A DNA stretch of 56,436 bases from an uncultured Lachnospiraceae bacterium. GTDB lineage: Bacteria; Bacillota; Clostridia; Lachnospirales; Lachnospiraceae. This document shows positions 7,916-15,500 of this stretch, in pieces. Numbering within the stretch: position 1 is the stretch's first letter; each line of letters opens with the position of its first letter. Below the pieces are notes generated by a model, which was not told the DNA's origin, did not search any database, and worked only from the letters and a program-made list of their open reading frames with translations. The stretch is from positions 1-56,436 of the forward strand of contig CAJUBP010000032.1 of NCBI GenBank assembly GCA_910584585.1, read 5' to 3'. Both the position numbers and the translations under genes were made by a program.

Positions 7916-8323
7916 ATGTGGAAATGTCCGAAATGCGGCCGTACATTTAAGAATACAAATCAGGATCATTACTGCGGTGAAGCTCCGAAAACAATTGAAG
8001 AATATATAGAACGCCAACCAAAGCAGGCACAGCCCTTTCTGCGGAAAATAAACAACACAATAGCTTCCGCAATACCAGATGCAGTGGAAAAGATATCATG
8101 GAGTATGCCGACTTATTGGAAAAAACATAATCTGATACAGTTTGCAGCTTTTAAAAATCACATAGGCCTGTATCCCGGCCCGGAAGCAGTGGCTACATTT
8201 GCCGACAGGCTTAAGGAATATAAGACTAGCAAAGGAGCCATACAGCTTCCTTATGATAAGCCTCTGCCGTTTGAATTAATTGAAGCGATTGCAAAATGGT
8301 GTGAAAAGGAGTATGGCCGATGA
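7916..8323 (+). CDS. DUF1801 (YdhG-like) protein with N-terminal zinc ribbon
   Basis: A protein of about 135 residues. It starts with a CPKCGRTF...HYCG zinc-ribbon-like segment (about 3-25), followed by a DUF1801/YdhG domain: IEEYIERQPKQAQPFLRKI, a core containing ISWSMPTYWKK, then FKNHIGLYPGPEAV and a C-terminal helix. Relatives are annotated as iron-chaperone-like or unknown. A GTG at 7907 could add three residues. It is closely spaced after DUF2200 and overlaps the next gene by 4 nt, which suggests an operon and translational coupling. Confidence 0.8.
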   Translation: MWKCPKCGRTFKNTNQDHYCGEAPKTIEEYIERQPKQAQPFLRKINNTIASAIPDAVEKISWSMPTYWKKHNLIQFAAFKNHIGLYPGPEAVATFADRLKEYKTSKGAIQLPYDKPLPFELIEAIAKWCEKEYGR

Positions 8324-8700
8324 TGGATCAGGATATTTTACATTTTTTTGATCAGCACATGGATTCGCTGCCGCTCTATGAAGCATTTGAAAGCAGCGTA
8401 AGAAAAGAGATTACAGATATACGGATAAAAGTCCAGAAGACACAGATATCCTTTTATAACAGACATTTGTTCGCATGCGTTTCTTTCGCAAGAATCCGGA
8501 AAAAGAAAGACTGTCCGGATAACTATATTGTCATCACGTTTGGGCTGAATCATAAATTGGAATTACCAAGAATTGATGCGGTATCAGAGCCTTATCCGAA
8601 TCGGTGGACGCACCATATTCTTGTATCAGATAGAAATGAGATTGATGATGAACTGATGGGATGGATCAAAGAAGCGGCTGTTTTTTCTGATAAAAAGTGA
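8320..8700 (+). CDS. DUF5655 domain protein
   Basis: A 126-residue protein whose body (SVRKEITDIRIKVQKTQISF, then FACVSFARI and WTHHILVSDRNEIDDELMGW) follows the DUF5655 pattern, a small predicted nucleic-acid-linked domain of unknown function. The start ATG overlaps the stop of the DUF1801 gene (ATGA). It is a member of the islet operon. Confidence 0.75.
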   Translation: MMDQDILHFFDQHMDSLPLYEAFESSVRKEITDIRIKVQKTQISFYNRHLFACVSFARIRKKKDCPDNYIVITFGLNHKLELPRIDAVSEPYPNRWTHHILVSDRNEIDDELMGWIKEAAVFSDKK

Positions 8701-8741
8701 ATTGATTTCCAGAAAAGCAAAAAGATTAGGAGAAACAGGTT

Positions 8742-9464
8742 ATGGCAGTGGAAAATGGTATATGGACGATGTATGGCATGGACTGGGATGATCCATATCG
8801 GATCCGTTCCTGCGGGGAGTTGATAAACTGGATCAATGAGATTGGCTTTCTGCCTTTCTTTAAAAATGAGATTGAAGGGTTCTCGGCAGAGGAGCATACC
8901 TCCAACCGTTACTGGTGGACAGGCGATAAAGAGCAGGATCCCTGGGAATGGCGTGAAATCATAGCGAGGAGCGGTGAAGTGGCATATGGAAAGTTCTTTC
9001 ATAAAAAGGCGGGCTTCATTTCAAAAGAATGGTTCCCTTATTTTGCAAATTACCGGAGGGACGGCTATGATTTTGATGCAAGGTGGGAAGATGGACTGGT
9101 AAATATGCGTTGCAAGAAGATCATGGATGAATTCGAAAACCAGGAAGAATGGATGAGCCATGAGCTTAAGAAACAGGCAGGATTTTTTAAGGGCGGCGAA
9201 AAGAATTTCAGCGGTATGATTACCGAGCTTCAGATGCAAACATATCTCATCATCCGCGATTTTCGGCAGAAACGAAATAAGAAGGGCGTGGAATATGGAA
9301 TGGCAGTATCCGTCTACATGACACCAGAAGAATTGTGGGGATATGATCTGGTAACATCTGCATACAAAGAGACACCGGAGGCATCTAGAGAACGTATTTA
9401 CAGACATGTGCAGGAACACTATCCGGATGCGGCAGAAAAACAGATAAGGACTTTGATGAAATAA
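8742..9464 (+). CDS. AlkZ-related protein
   Basis: A 240-residue protein of the family annotated as AlkZ-related, which shares part of the winged-helix fold of the YcaQ/AlkZ DNA glycosylases but is about half their length. Characteristic stretches are ELINWINEIGFLPFF, DPWEWREIIARSGEVAYGKF, AGFISKEWFPYFANYRRDGY and LKKQAGFFKGGEKNFSG. A glycosylase activity cannot be claimed. The start follows AGGAGAAACAGGTT. It is the last gene of the tRNA-Cys islet. Confidence 0.72.
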   Translation: MAVENGIWTMYGMDWDDPYRIRSCGELINWINEIGFLPFFKNEIEGFSAEEHTSNRYWWTGDKEQDPWEWREIIARSGEVAYGKFFHKKAGFISKEWFPYFANYRRDGYDFDARWEDGLVNMRCKKIMDEFENQEEWMSHELKKQAGFFKGGEKNFSGMITELQMQTYLIIRDFRQKRNKKGVEYGMAVSVYMTPEELWGYDLVTSAYKETPEASRERIYRHVQEHYPDAAEKQIRTLMK

Positions 9465-9712
9465 GAAGATTTTGTTAAAACAAATTTATAAATAAAAGTG
9501 GTAGACGAAAGGTGATCTGTATTTTATAATGGTATTAGTAACAGAAAGGCGCAGTTAAGAGCCGGATTTGGCACAATTCTGTCATTACAACAAAGAAAAG
9601 TGATACCTGAAGTTGACATGGCAGTCTAAAAATAGCTTAAAAATAGGGTGGATATAAGGTGGAAGCCTTCCCAAATCCCTAGAGTTTTCGCAGGTTCCGG
9701 GGATTTTCTACA
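9465..9712. other. Non-coding right edge of the tRNA-Cys islet
   Basis: No convincing ORF. The stretch just before the second tRNA half is the position where an integrase gene and its arm sites would sit in a complete element. None is present, so the islet is either a remnant or depends on an integrase elsewhere. Confidence 0.4.
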
Positions 9713-9759
9713 GGTCTGCAACACCCTGATTCACCGGTTCAAATCCGGTCTGCGCCTCT
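9713..9759 (+). repeat. Duplicated 3' half of tRNA-Cys (candidate second attachment site)
   Basis: Exact 47 bp copy of 7199-7245. It lacks the D arm and 5' half and cannot be a functional tRNA. A diverged copy of the tRNA terminator follows (about 9760-9803). Together with the intact gene it brackets a 2.5 kb islet. Confidence 0.85.
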
Positions 9760-9831
9760 CAAAAAGCCTGGAAATTCAAAATTTCTGAGGCTTTTTTCTT
9801 TTTCTAAATCACTCCAAAATGAATGAAAAAA

Positions 9832-9868
9832 TAAGCCAGCGCTGCATCAAGCGCTGCGCTGGCCGTTA
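9832..9868 (-). terminator. Terminator of the MarR gene
   Basis: Read on the minus strand, GCCAGCG pairs with CGCTGGC around a short loop and is followed by TTATTTTTT. It lies about 70 nt after the marR-type stop codon. Confidence 0.65.
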
Positions 9869-9937
9869 AAAGTATAATTACAGTCCGGCAAACTTATCTT
9901 CGTCTCTGCCCGATTTATTTTGAAAGACCGGTTAGGA

Positions 9938-10444
9938 TCAGTCTTTCAATGTTGAATTTTCTTTCATCAAAGTTACAACATCAGAATCCGGCTTGTCGTG
10001 GCTGGCGCACGACAGGCGGGAAAAGACTTCTATCAGCAGTTCCAAGCCCTTTTTGAAATCAGCGATGCTCTTTTCATCCAGCTCTTCCAGGAACGGGCGG
10101 AAACATCCTGCATCATTTTCCAGAAAATGGTCAATGTATTCGGCAGCCTTGTCTGTGAGCTGGATTTTAATGATCCTGCGGTTGGAGGGGTCATAGATGC
10201 GCGTCACAAACTCCTGCTCCACAAGGCGGTTGACCATCTGCGTCATCTGCTGTTTCTGCATTTTGGTGTAACCTGCAAGCTCAGACATGGTCATGATTCC
10301 GCCGCCCCATTGCAGCGTTCTGATACAGTAGTACATCTCAAGGCTGATCCCTTCATCCAGAAGCTGTTTGAATGGTTTCGCTATGCGGTAGTTCCACAAT
10401 GGGAGCAGTGTCAGAAGCATTTCCTGTATCTGTGTAAATTCCAA
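9938..10444 (-). CDS. MarR family transcriptional regulator
   Basis: A 168-residue winged-helix repressor: dimerisation helices at both ends, a DNA-binding helix around MSELAGYTKMQKQQMTQMVN, and a wing at VTRIYDPSNRRIIKIQLTD. I chose the TTG at 10444 because AAAGGGGGA precedes it at proper spacing; in-frame ATG codons further upstream lack such a site. It is divergent from the MATE exporter gene, and a large palindrome covers the exporter promoter, so it most likely represses the exporter until an inducer binds. Confidence 0.85.
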   Translation of the reverse strand: MEFTQIQEMLLTLLPLWNYRIAKPFKQLLDEGISLEMYYCIRTLQWGGGIMTMSELAGYTKMQKQQMTQMVNRLVEQEFVTRIYDPSNRRIIKIQLTDKAAEYIDHFLENDAGCFRPFLEELDEKSIADFKKGLELLIEVFSRLSCASHDKPDSDVVTLMKENSTLKD

Positions 10445-10528
10445 TTTGATTCCCCCTTTCATTTTTATGTCCATGTTTTCAGGACATAATGGTACACCCT
10501 TGTGGTGTTTCAAATTTTTGTAAAGTCC

Positions 10529-10557
10529 TTGACAAGAGGTAGCTATAACTGTATAAT
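10529..10557 (+). promoter_or_regulatory. Consensus sigma-A promoter for the MATE operon
   Basis: Perfect TTGACA, 17 nt spacer, perfect TATAAT. The -10 box lies inside the left arm of the palindrome at 10550-10617, so an occupied operator would block RNA polymerase. Confidence 0.85.
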
Positions 10558-10617
10558 TGCGTTTACAGTAAATAATAATTTACATAAAAAGAACATTTAC
10601 TGTAAAGCAATTATACA
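10550..10617. promoter_or_regulatory. Long palindromic operator in the MarR/MATE intergenic region
   Basis: Arms 10550-10573 and 10595-10617 match over 23 positions with a single extra base (TGTATAATTGC-TTTACAGTAAAT and its complement). The arm pair is about 68 bp end to end and spans the -10 box and predicted transcription start. It is the probable binding site of the adjacent MarR regulator. Confidence 0.75.
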
Positions 10618-10687
10618 TGGAACAGAACAGAAAAGCAAGAGGAAAATTGCATTTTACTAAAAATGAAAGGGATGGAGGTTTCGGACA

Positions 10688-12061
10688 TTGGAAAAAGAAA
10701 ATGGAAGTGAAAATCTAAAGCTCATGGCAAGCGCGCCTATCCCGAAAGCAATTCTGACACTTGCCATTCCCACAGTATTCAGCACGATCATTTCGCTCGT
10801 GTACAACCTGACAGACACTTATTTTATCGGCCTTCTGGATGATCCCGTGCAGCTTGGGGCCATTTCACTGGCTTTTCCGGTATTCCTTGTGTTTCAGGCG
10901 TTGGGAAATATGTTTGGCGCGGGCGCTCCATCCTACATATCCCGGTGCCTTGGGGCTGGAAGATATGACGAAGTGCGCCGGACAAGCGCTGTTTCCGTTT
11001 ATGTGTCTGCCGGTATGATGCTTGTACTCACTGTGGCGGGGCTGCTCTTTATGGAGCCTATTCTTGGGGTAATCGGAACCAGCAGCGATACCATAGGGCC
11101 GACCCGGGATTACCTGCGGATCGTAATGGCCTGCAGCGTTGTACTGATTTTGCAGGTCATTCTTCCTGCCATGCTCCGGGCGGAAGGGAAAGTAAAAGAA
11201 GCTGTGATCGGAATGGTGATCGGGACAGTCTTAAACATTGTCCTTGATCCGGTATTTATCCTGGTTTTGGGGATGGGTGTTTCCGGCGCGGCATGGGCGA
11301 CAATCATTGGAAATCTGGCGGCGGTGGTTTTTTACCTTTTTATCTATCTGCGGGGAAAAACAATTGTATCCATCCGGCCTTGCGACTTCAAACCGAGTGT
11401 GCAGATTTTCAGGGAAGTCTTAAAGATCGGGCTGCCTTCGTCTGTTTCGCAGATATTGGGCAGCGTTATCATGGTACTGTTCAATAATCTGGCGGCTGGA
11501 TATGGGGACGCTGTGGTTTCCGCTTATGGTGTTGCGCTCAAAATGATCCAGATGGAGTTTATGATCCTGTTTGGCTATATCTCCGGGTATGTGCCATTTG
11601 CCGGTTATAACTATGGGGCGGGAAACTATAAGAGGCTGACCGGCGCCCTGAAATTTACTATGCTGACAGGAACTGTGCTCTGCCTGATCTTTATGATTCC
11701 ATTTACGGTTCTTGCGCCCGCATATATGGGTATTTTTACCAGCAGCAGGGAGATCATAGAGATTGGGACACAGTTTTTACACGCACAGGCATGGGCCGTT
11801 CCCGTTATGGCGGTACAGGTTACGCTGATGAATACTTATCAGGCCACCGGCCAGGCATTCCGGGCCATGCTGGTAAGCCTTGGGCGGCAGTGTCTTTTCT
11901 ACCTTCCATATCTGTATTTGTTTAACCGCCTTTGGGGGCTTACGGGGCTTCTGCATGTCCAGATGGCCTCCGACCTGTCCACCACGCTGCTAAGTGTGCT
12001 GATTGGCATTCAGATGATCAAGGGGCTGTATGGAAAGCAGAAGCAGGAAACAGTTGGTTGA
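10688..12061 (+). CDS. MATE family multidrug/drug-sodium antiporter
   Basis: A 457-residue integral membrane exporter with about 12 hydrophobic helices in two homologous halves. It starts with IPKAILTLAIPTVFSTIISL and continues with DTYFIGLLDDPVQLGAISL, both typical of MATE/NorM/MepA proteins. It would extrude cationic compounds in exchange for Na+ or H+. The TTG start has GGAGG about 9 nt upstream. It lies downstream of a consensus promoter and the MarR-type operator and is followed by an aldo/keto reductase, suggesting a small inducible detoxification operon. Confidence 0.9.
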   Translation: MEKENGSENLKLMASAPIPKAILTLAIPTVFSTIISLVYNLTDTYFIGLLDDPVQLGAISLAFPVFLVFQALGNMFGAGAPSYISRCLGAGRYDEVRRTSAVSVYVSAGMMLVLTVAGLLFMEPILGVIGTSSDTIGPTRDYLRIVMACSVVLILQVILPAMLRAEGKVKEAVIGMVIGTVLNIVLDPVFILVLGMGVSGAAWATIIGNLAAVVFYLFIYLRGKTIVSIRPCDFKPSVQIFREVLKIGLPSSVSQILGSVIMVLFNNLAAGYGDAVVSAYGVALKMIQMEFMILFGYISGYVPFAGYNYGAGNYKRLTGALKFTMLTGTVLCLIFMIPFTVLAPAYMGIFTSSREIIEIGTQFLHAQAWAVPVMAVQVTLMNTYQATGQAFRAMLVSLGRQCLFYLPYLYLFNRLWGLTGLLHVQMASDLSTTLLSVLIGIQMIKGLYGKQKQETVG

Positions 12062-12095
12062 TGGAAATAACAAATAAAAACAAGGAGGATTTCAC

Positions 12096-12902
12096 ATGAT
12101 GAACACGAAAAAATTAGGATTTGGCCTGATGCGCCTGCCGCTTAATGACCCGGCGGATGTCACGAAGGTGGACTATGGCACGCTTTGCAAAATGGCTGAC
12201 CGTTATATGGAGGCGGGCTTCAATTATTTTGACACAGCCAATCCCTACCATGGCGGCGGCAACAGCGAAATTGCCTTCCGGGAGTGTATTGCAAAGCGGT
12301 ATCCCCGTGACAGCTACACAATCACGAACAAATTATCATTCTTTATCGTCCAGAAAGCGGAGGAACTGGAACCTTTCTTCGCCGGGCAGTTGGGGCGGTG
12401 CGGCGTGGATTATTTTGACTATTATCTGCTCCACTCCATGAACAAGGATTATCTGGAACTGGCAGAGAAAATCGGCGCTTTTGACTTTGTGCAGAAGAAA
12501 AAAGCGGAGGGGAAAATCAAGCATATCGGCTTTTCTTTCCACGACACTGCTGACGTTCTGGAAGATTTCCTGACTAGACATCCGGAAATGGAGTATGTCC
12601 AGCTCCAGCTCAACTACGCCGACTGGGAGAATGTAGAGGTACAGTCCCGGAAGAATTACGAAACTGCCGTCAGACACGGCAAGCAGATACTGGTGATGGA
12701 GCCGGTGAAGGGCGGGCTTCTGTCGAATGTTCCGCCCGAAGCGGAAAAACTGCTGAAGGATGCGGAGCCGGATATGTCCGTTGCCTCATGGGCAATCCGG
12801 TATGTGGCTTCCCTGCCCAATGTGGCAATGGTACTGTCCGGCATGAGCAGCATGGAACAGATGGAAGATAACCTCTCCTATATGCCGGCTTTAAGCCGCT
12901 GA
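12096..12902 (+). CDS. Aldo/keto reductase, N-terminal part of a frameshifted gene
   Basis: A 268-residue aldo/keto reductase barrel: GFGLMRLPL at the start, FDTANPYHGGGNSE with the catalytic Asp/Tyr region, ITNKLS with the lysine, and HIGFSFHD. The frame stops at TGA just after MEDNLSYMP. In the full-length family the chain continues into a ferredoxin-like domain, and that domain is present in the next frame (12887-13228). A -1 shift near 12885-12890 separates them. This is a recent mutation or a base-call error; no slippery heptamer or pseudoknot is evident. ATG follows AAGGAGG. Confidence 0.88.
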   Translation: MMNTKKLGFGLMRLPLNDPADVTKVDYGTLCKMADRYMEAGFNYFDTANPYHGGGNSEIAFRECIAKRYPRDSYTITNKLSFFIVQKAEELEPFFAGQLGRCGVDYFDYYLLHSMNKDYLELAEKIGAFDFVQKKKAEGKIKHIGFSFHDTADVLEDFLTRHPEMEYVQLQLNYADWENVEVQSRKNYETAVRHGKQILVMEPVKGGLLSNVPPEAEKLLKDAEPDMSVASWAIRYVASLPNVAMVLSGMSSMEQMEDNLSYMPALSR

Positions 12903-13228
12903 CGGACAGCGAGAAGCAAATGGTGGAAAAAGTAGCTGAAATCATAGTTTCGAGGGAAAACATTGCCTGTACCGGCTGCCGTTACTGCGTGGACGGCTGT
13001 CCGCAGAAAATCGGCATCCCGGACTTTTTCAAGCTGATGAATGACATCAGCAAATTCGGTGACAGGCAGGTTCAAATGTCCAAGAACTATTACAATCATT
13101 ACACGGGCACACTTGGCATGGGAAAGGCATCTGCCTGTGTTAAGTGCGGACAGTGTGAAAGCAAATGCCCGCAGCATCTTCCGATCATCAAATATCTGGA
13201 AGATACCGCAGAAATGCTGGAATCATAA
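12887..13228 (+). CDS. 4Fe-4S ferredoxin-like C-terminal domain of the same reductase
   Basis: Continuation of the aldo/keto reductase in the -1 frame, beginning GFKPLTDSEKQMVEKV. It holds two cluster motifs of the CxxCxxCxxxCP type (CTGCRYCVDGCP and CVKCGQCESKCP). The first internal ATG is at 12920 but lacks a strong binding site, so independent translation is doubtful. With the preceding part the protein would be about 375 residues, normal for this Clostridial fusion family. Confidence 0.85.
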   Translation, partial: GFKPLTDSEKQMVEKVAEIIVSRENIACTGCRYCVDGCPQKIGIPDFFKLMNDISKFGDRQVQMSKNYYNHYTGTLGMGKASACVKCGQCESKCPQHLPIIKYLEDTAEMLES

Positions 13229-13251
13229 GCCAAAAAGGAGTGTGGAAATCG

Positions 13252-13377
13252 TTGAGTGAAAACAAAGAACAGCCAGCGGAAAGGGGGGACTGGGAACTTG
13301 CGCCCATCCCCCGGGTAGTAAAGCCCGTCCAGCTTCAGCGTCAGCAATGCCTGAAAAGAGCTATTAAGCGACTGTAG
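13252..13377 (+). CDS. Small 41-residue protein of unknown function
   Basis: TTG start with AAAAAGGAG about 11 nt upstream, directly after the reductase gene. The 41-residue product is polar, with WELAPIPRVVKPVQLQRQQC and a basic end, and no membrane segment. I do not recognise a family. The binding site and position suggest it could be a third gene of the operon. Confidence 0.35.
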   Translation: MSENKEQPAERGDWELAPIPRVVKPVQLQRQQCLKRAIKRL

Positions 13378-13518
13378 GGTGCGGCTATCCTAATGACTCT
13401 GATTTTCAAGCTTAAACTCGTGTGTGTTCTGAAGGAATGGCTTGCTAATTTTTATTTGGAATGTTAGTATAAAATTATAAGAAACATTTCCTGAAAGATG
13501 GGACGGAGGTGAGGGCAG

Positions 13519-14554
13519 GTGGCGGATATTCTTGAAGCGGTAAATATTCAATGGCATCCAGGTTTTTATGGCGCGGCAGAGCTGGAATTCTTATCCAATA
13601 AAGGTGATCTTGAATTCCAAAGGGAATTTAACTTAAGTAAGGAACCGATCCGGATGGATTTGCTGATCATCAAAAAACTTGCTGATGTCAGAATCGAGAA
13701 TGAACTTGGGCATATTTTCAAAAAATTTAATGTCGTAGAGTATAAAAGTCCAGATGATGCTTTATCCATAGACGACTACTATAAAACAGTTGGCTATGCG
13801 TGCCTGTATAAAGGGTTAGGAGAAACTGTAAACCAGATTCCGGCAAACGAACTGACTATCTCCATTTTTCGGGAAAGCTATCCGAGAGAAATGTTTGAAG
13901 CGATGAAAAATCTTGGACTGGAGATTAAGGAACTGTGCAGAAATAAATTTACCAGATTGCGCCGGATATTTCTTCGAGAGTGCGGAACAAAAATCAGGCG
14001 CATAGCGGGCTATGTAACTGATTTTTGTTCCGTGCTCTCGGAGAAATAGACAAGCAAGATGGTAAATTTATTTTTGCACAGTTCCTAAGGAGCGTTATCC
14101 GGGAATATATTATATCAGCGGAAAGCAGGCTCTGTTTGATACTCAAATTGTGGTAACAAAACAGCTTGACGGAGAAACGCACCGGACGTTGCGTGTTCTT
14201 TCAAAACATGTGAAGGAAGAAGATGTCCGGGCATTTGTCGAAGAAGCAGCACAGATATCCGAGCCAGGAGACAGAAACAATGTAGATGCGGTTCTGCAGG
14301 TCAGTGTTTCTGCCAATAAAGAGATTTATGAAGCGATAAGGAGGTGCGATAAAGTCATGTGTGAAGCGTTGAGAGAACTTATGAAGGAAGACTTTGAAAA
14401 GCATGAGCGGGAAACTAGACAGGAAACAAAGCAGGAAACATTGCTTGAAACAATCAAAAATCTAATGGATACCATGAAATGGACAGCGGAGCAGGCAATG
14501 ACAGCGATGAAGATTCCAGAGGCTGATAAAGGAAAGTATATTGCAAAATTATAA
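13519..14554 (+). pseudogene. Rpn-like PD-(D/E)XK nuclease gene, copy 1, split by a MITE
   Basis: GTG start with GGAGGTGAGGGCAG upstream. The first 136 codons are nearly identical to copy 2 and carry the nuclease-like core (ENELGHIFKKFNVVEYKSPD, with E-x-K). The frame then enters the 157 bp insertion at 13929 and stops at 14049. The remaining C-terminal part (to 14554) continues after the insertion in a shifted frame and ends like copy 2 (TAEQAMTAMKIPEADKGKY). The family resembles Rpn-type recombination-promoting nucleases. The tail of a still older copy appears to lie just upstream (about 13455-13500). Confidence 0.85.
13929..14085. mobile_element. 157 bp MITE with 3 bp TAA target duplication
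   Basis: Terminal inverted repeats of about 30 bp (GGAACTGTGCAGAAATAAAT at the left; the right end is the complement with a few changes). The flanks are TAA at 13926-13928 and 14086-14088; the uninterrupted site is seen in copy 2 of the nuclease gene at about 14990. The interior has a second long near-perfect hairpin (GAGAGTGCGGAACAAAAATC with its complement). There is no coding capacity, so it was moved by a transposase elsewhere in the genome. Confidence 0.92.
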
Positions 14555-14584
14555 GAAAATATTTCATAAAGATAGGGGAGGCAG

Positions 14585-15436
14585 GTGGCGGATATTCTTG
14601 AAGAGGTAAATATTCAATGGCATCCTGGTTTTTATGGAGCGGCAGAGCTGGAATTCTTATTAAATAAAGGTGATCTTGAATTCCAAAGGGAATTTAACTT
14701 AAGTAAGGAACCGATCCGGATGGATTTGCTGATCATCAAAAAACTTGCTGATGTCAGAATCGAGAATGAACTTGGGCATATTTTCAAAAAATTTAATGTC
14801 GTAGAGTATAAAAGTCCAGATGATGCTTTATCCATAGACGACTACTATAAAACAGTTGGCTATGCGTGCCTGTATAAAGGGTTAGGAGAAACTGTAAACC
14901 AGATTCCGGCAAACGAACTGACTATCTCCATTTTTCGGGAGAGTTATCCGAGAGAAATGTTTGAAGCGATGAAAAATCTTGGATTAGAGATTAAGGAGCG
15001 TTATCCGGGAATATATTATATTAGTGGAAAGCAGGCTCTGTTTGATACTCAAATTGTGGTAACAAAACAGCTTGACGGAGAAACGCACCGGACGTTGCGT
15101 GTTCTTTCAAAACATGTGAAGGAAGAAGATGTCCGGGCATTTGTCGAAGAAGCAGCACAGATATCCGAGCCAGGAGACAGAAACAATGTAGATGCGGTTC
15201 TGCAGGTCAGTGTTTCTGCCAATAAAGAGATTTATGAAGCGATAAGGAGGTGCGATAAAGTCATGTGTGAAGCGTTGAGAGAACTTATGAAGGAAGACTT
15301 GGAAAAAAGGGAGCAGGAAACATTGCTTAAAACAATCAAAAATCTAATGGATACCATGAAATGGACAGCGGAGCAGGCAATGACAGCGATGAAGATTCCA
15401 GAGGCTGATAAAGGAAAGTATATTGCAAAATTATAA
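14585..15436 (+). CDS. Rpn-like PD-(D/E)XK nuclease family protein, copy 2 (intact)
   Basis: A 283-residue product. An N-terminal restriction-endonuclease-like domain contains ENELGHIFKKFNVVEYKSPD (about 57-76, with the E-x-K metal/catalytic pattern). The middle is helical. The C-terminal tail, with ETLLKTIKNLMDTMKWTAEQ, is typical of the Rpn/putative-transposase families expanded in Lachnospiraceae. GTG start, GGGGAGGCAG upstream. It is a tandem duplicate of 13519-14554. Members are thought to act on DNA; the exact role here is unknown. Confidence 0.8.
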   Translation: MADILEEVNIQWHPGFYGAAELEFLLNKGDLEFQREFNLSKEPIRMDLLIIKKLADVRIENELGHIFKKFNVVEYKSPDDALSIDDYYKTVGYACLYKGLGETVNQIPANELTISIFRESYPREMFEAMKNLGLEIKERYPGIYYISGKQALFDTQIVVTKQLDGETHRTLRVLSKHVKEEDVRAFVEEAAQISEPGDRNNVDAVLQVSVSANKEIYEAIRRCDKVMCEALRELMKEDLEKREQETLLKTIKNLMDTMKWTAEQAMTAMKIPEADKGKYIAKL

Positions 15437-15500
15437 AAAACTGCATTGATATGATATATGCGCCGCCAGTTCAAATCCCACGCATGAAAGGGTGAAGCGA

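Noticed and set aside
9465..9712. Integrase remnant at the right edge of the tRNA-Cys islet
   Set aside because: I looked in the readable frames and found no recognisable tyrosine or serine recombinase sequence, so I do not claim one.
12880..12900. Programmed frameshift joining the two reductase halves
   Set aside because: No slippery heptamer, internal Shine-Dalgarno-like stimulator or downstream pseudoknot is visible; mutation or sequencing error is simpler.
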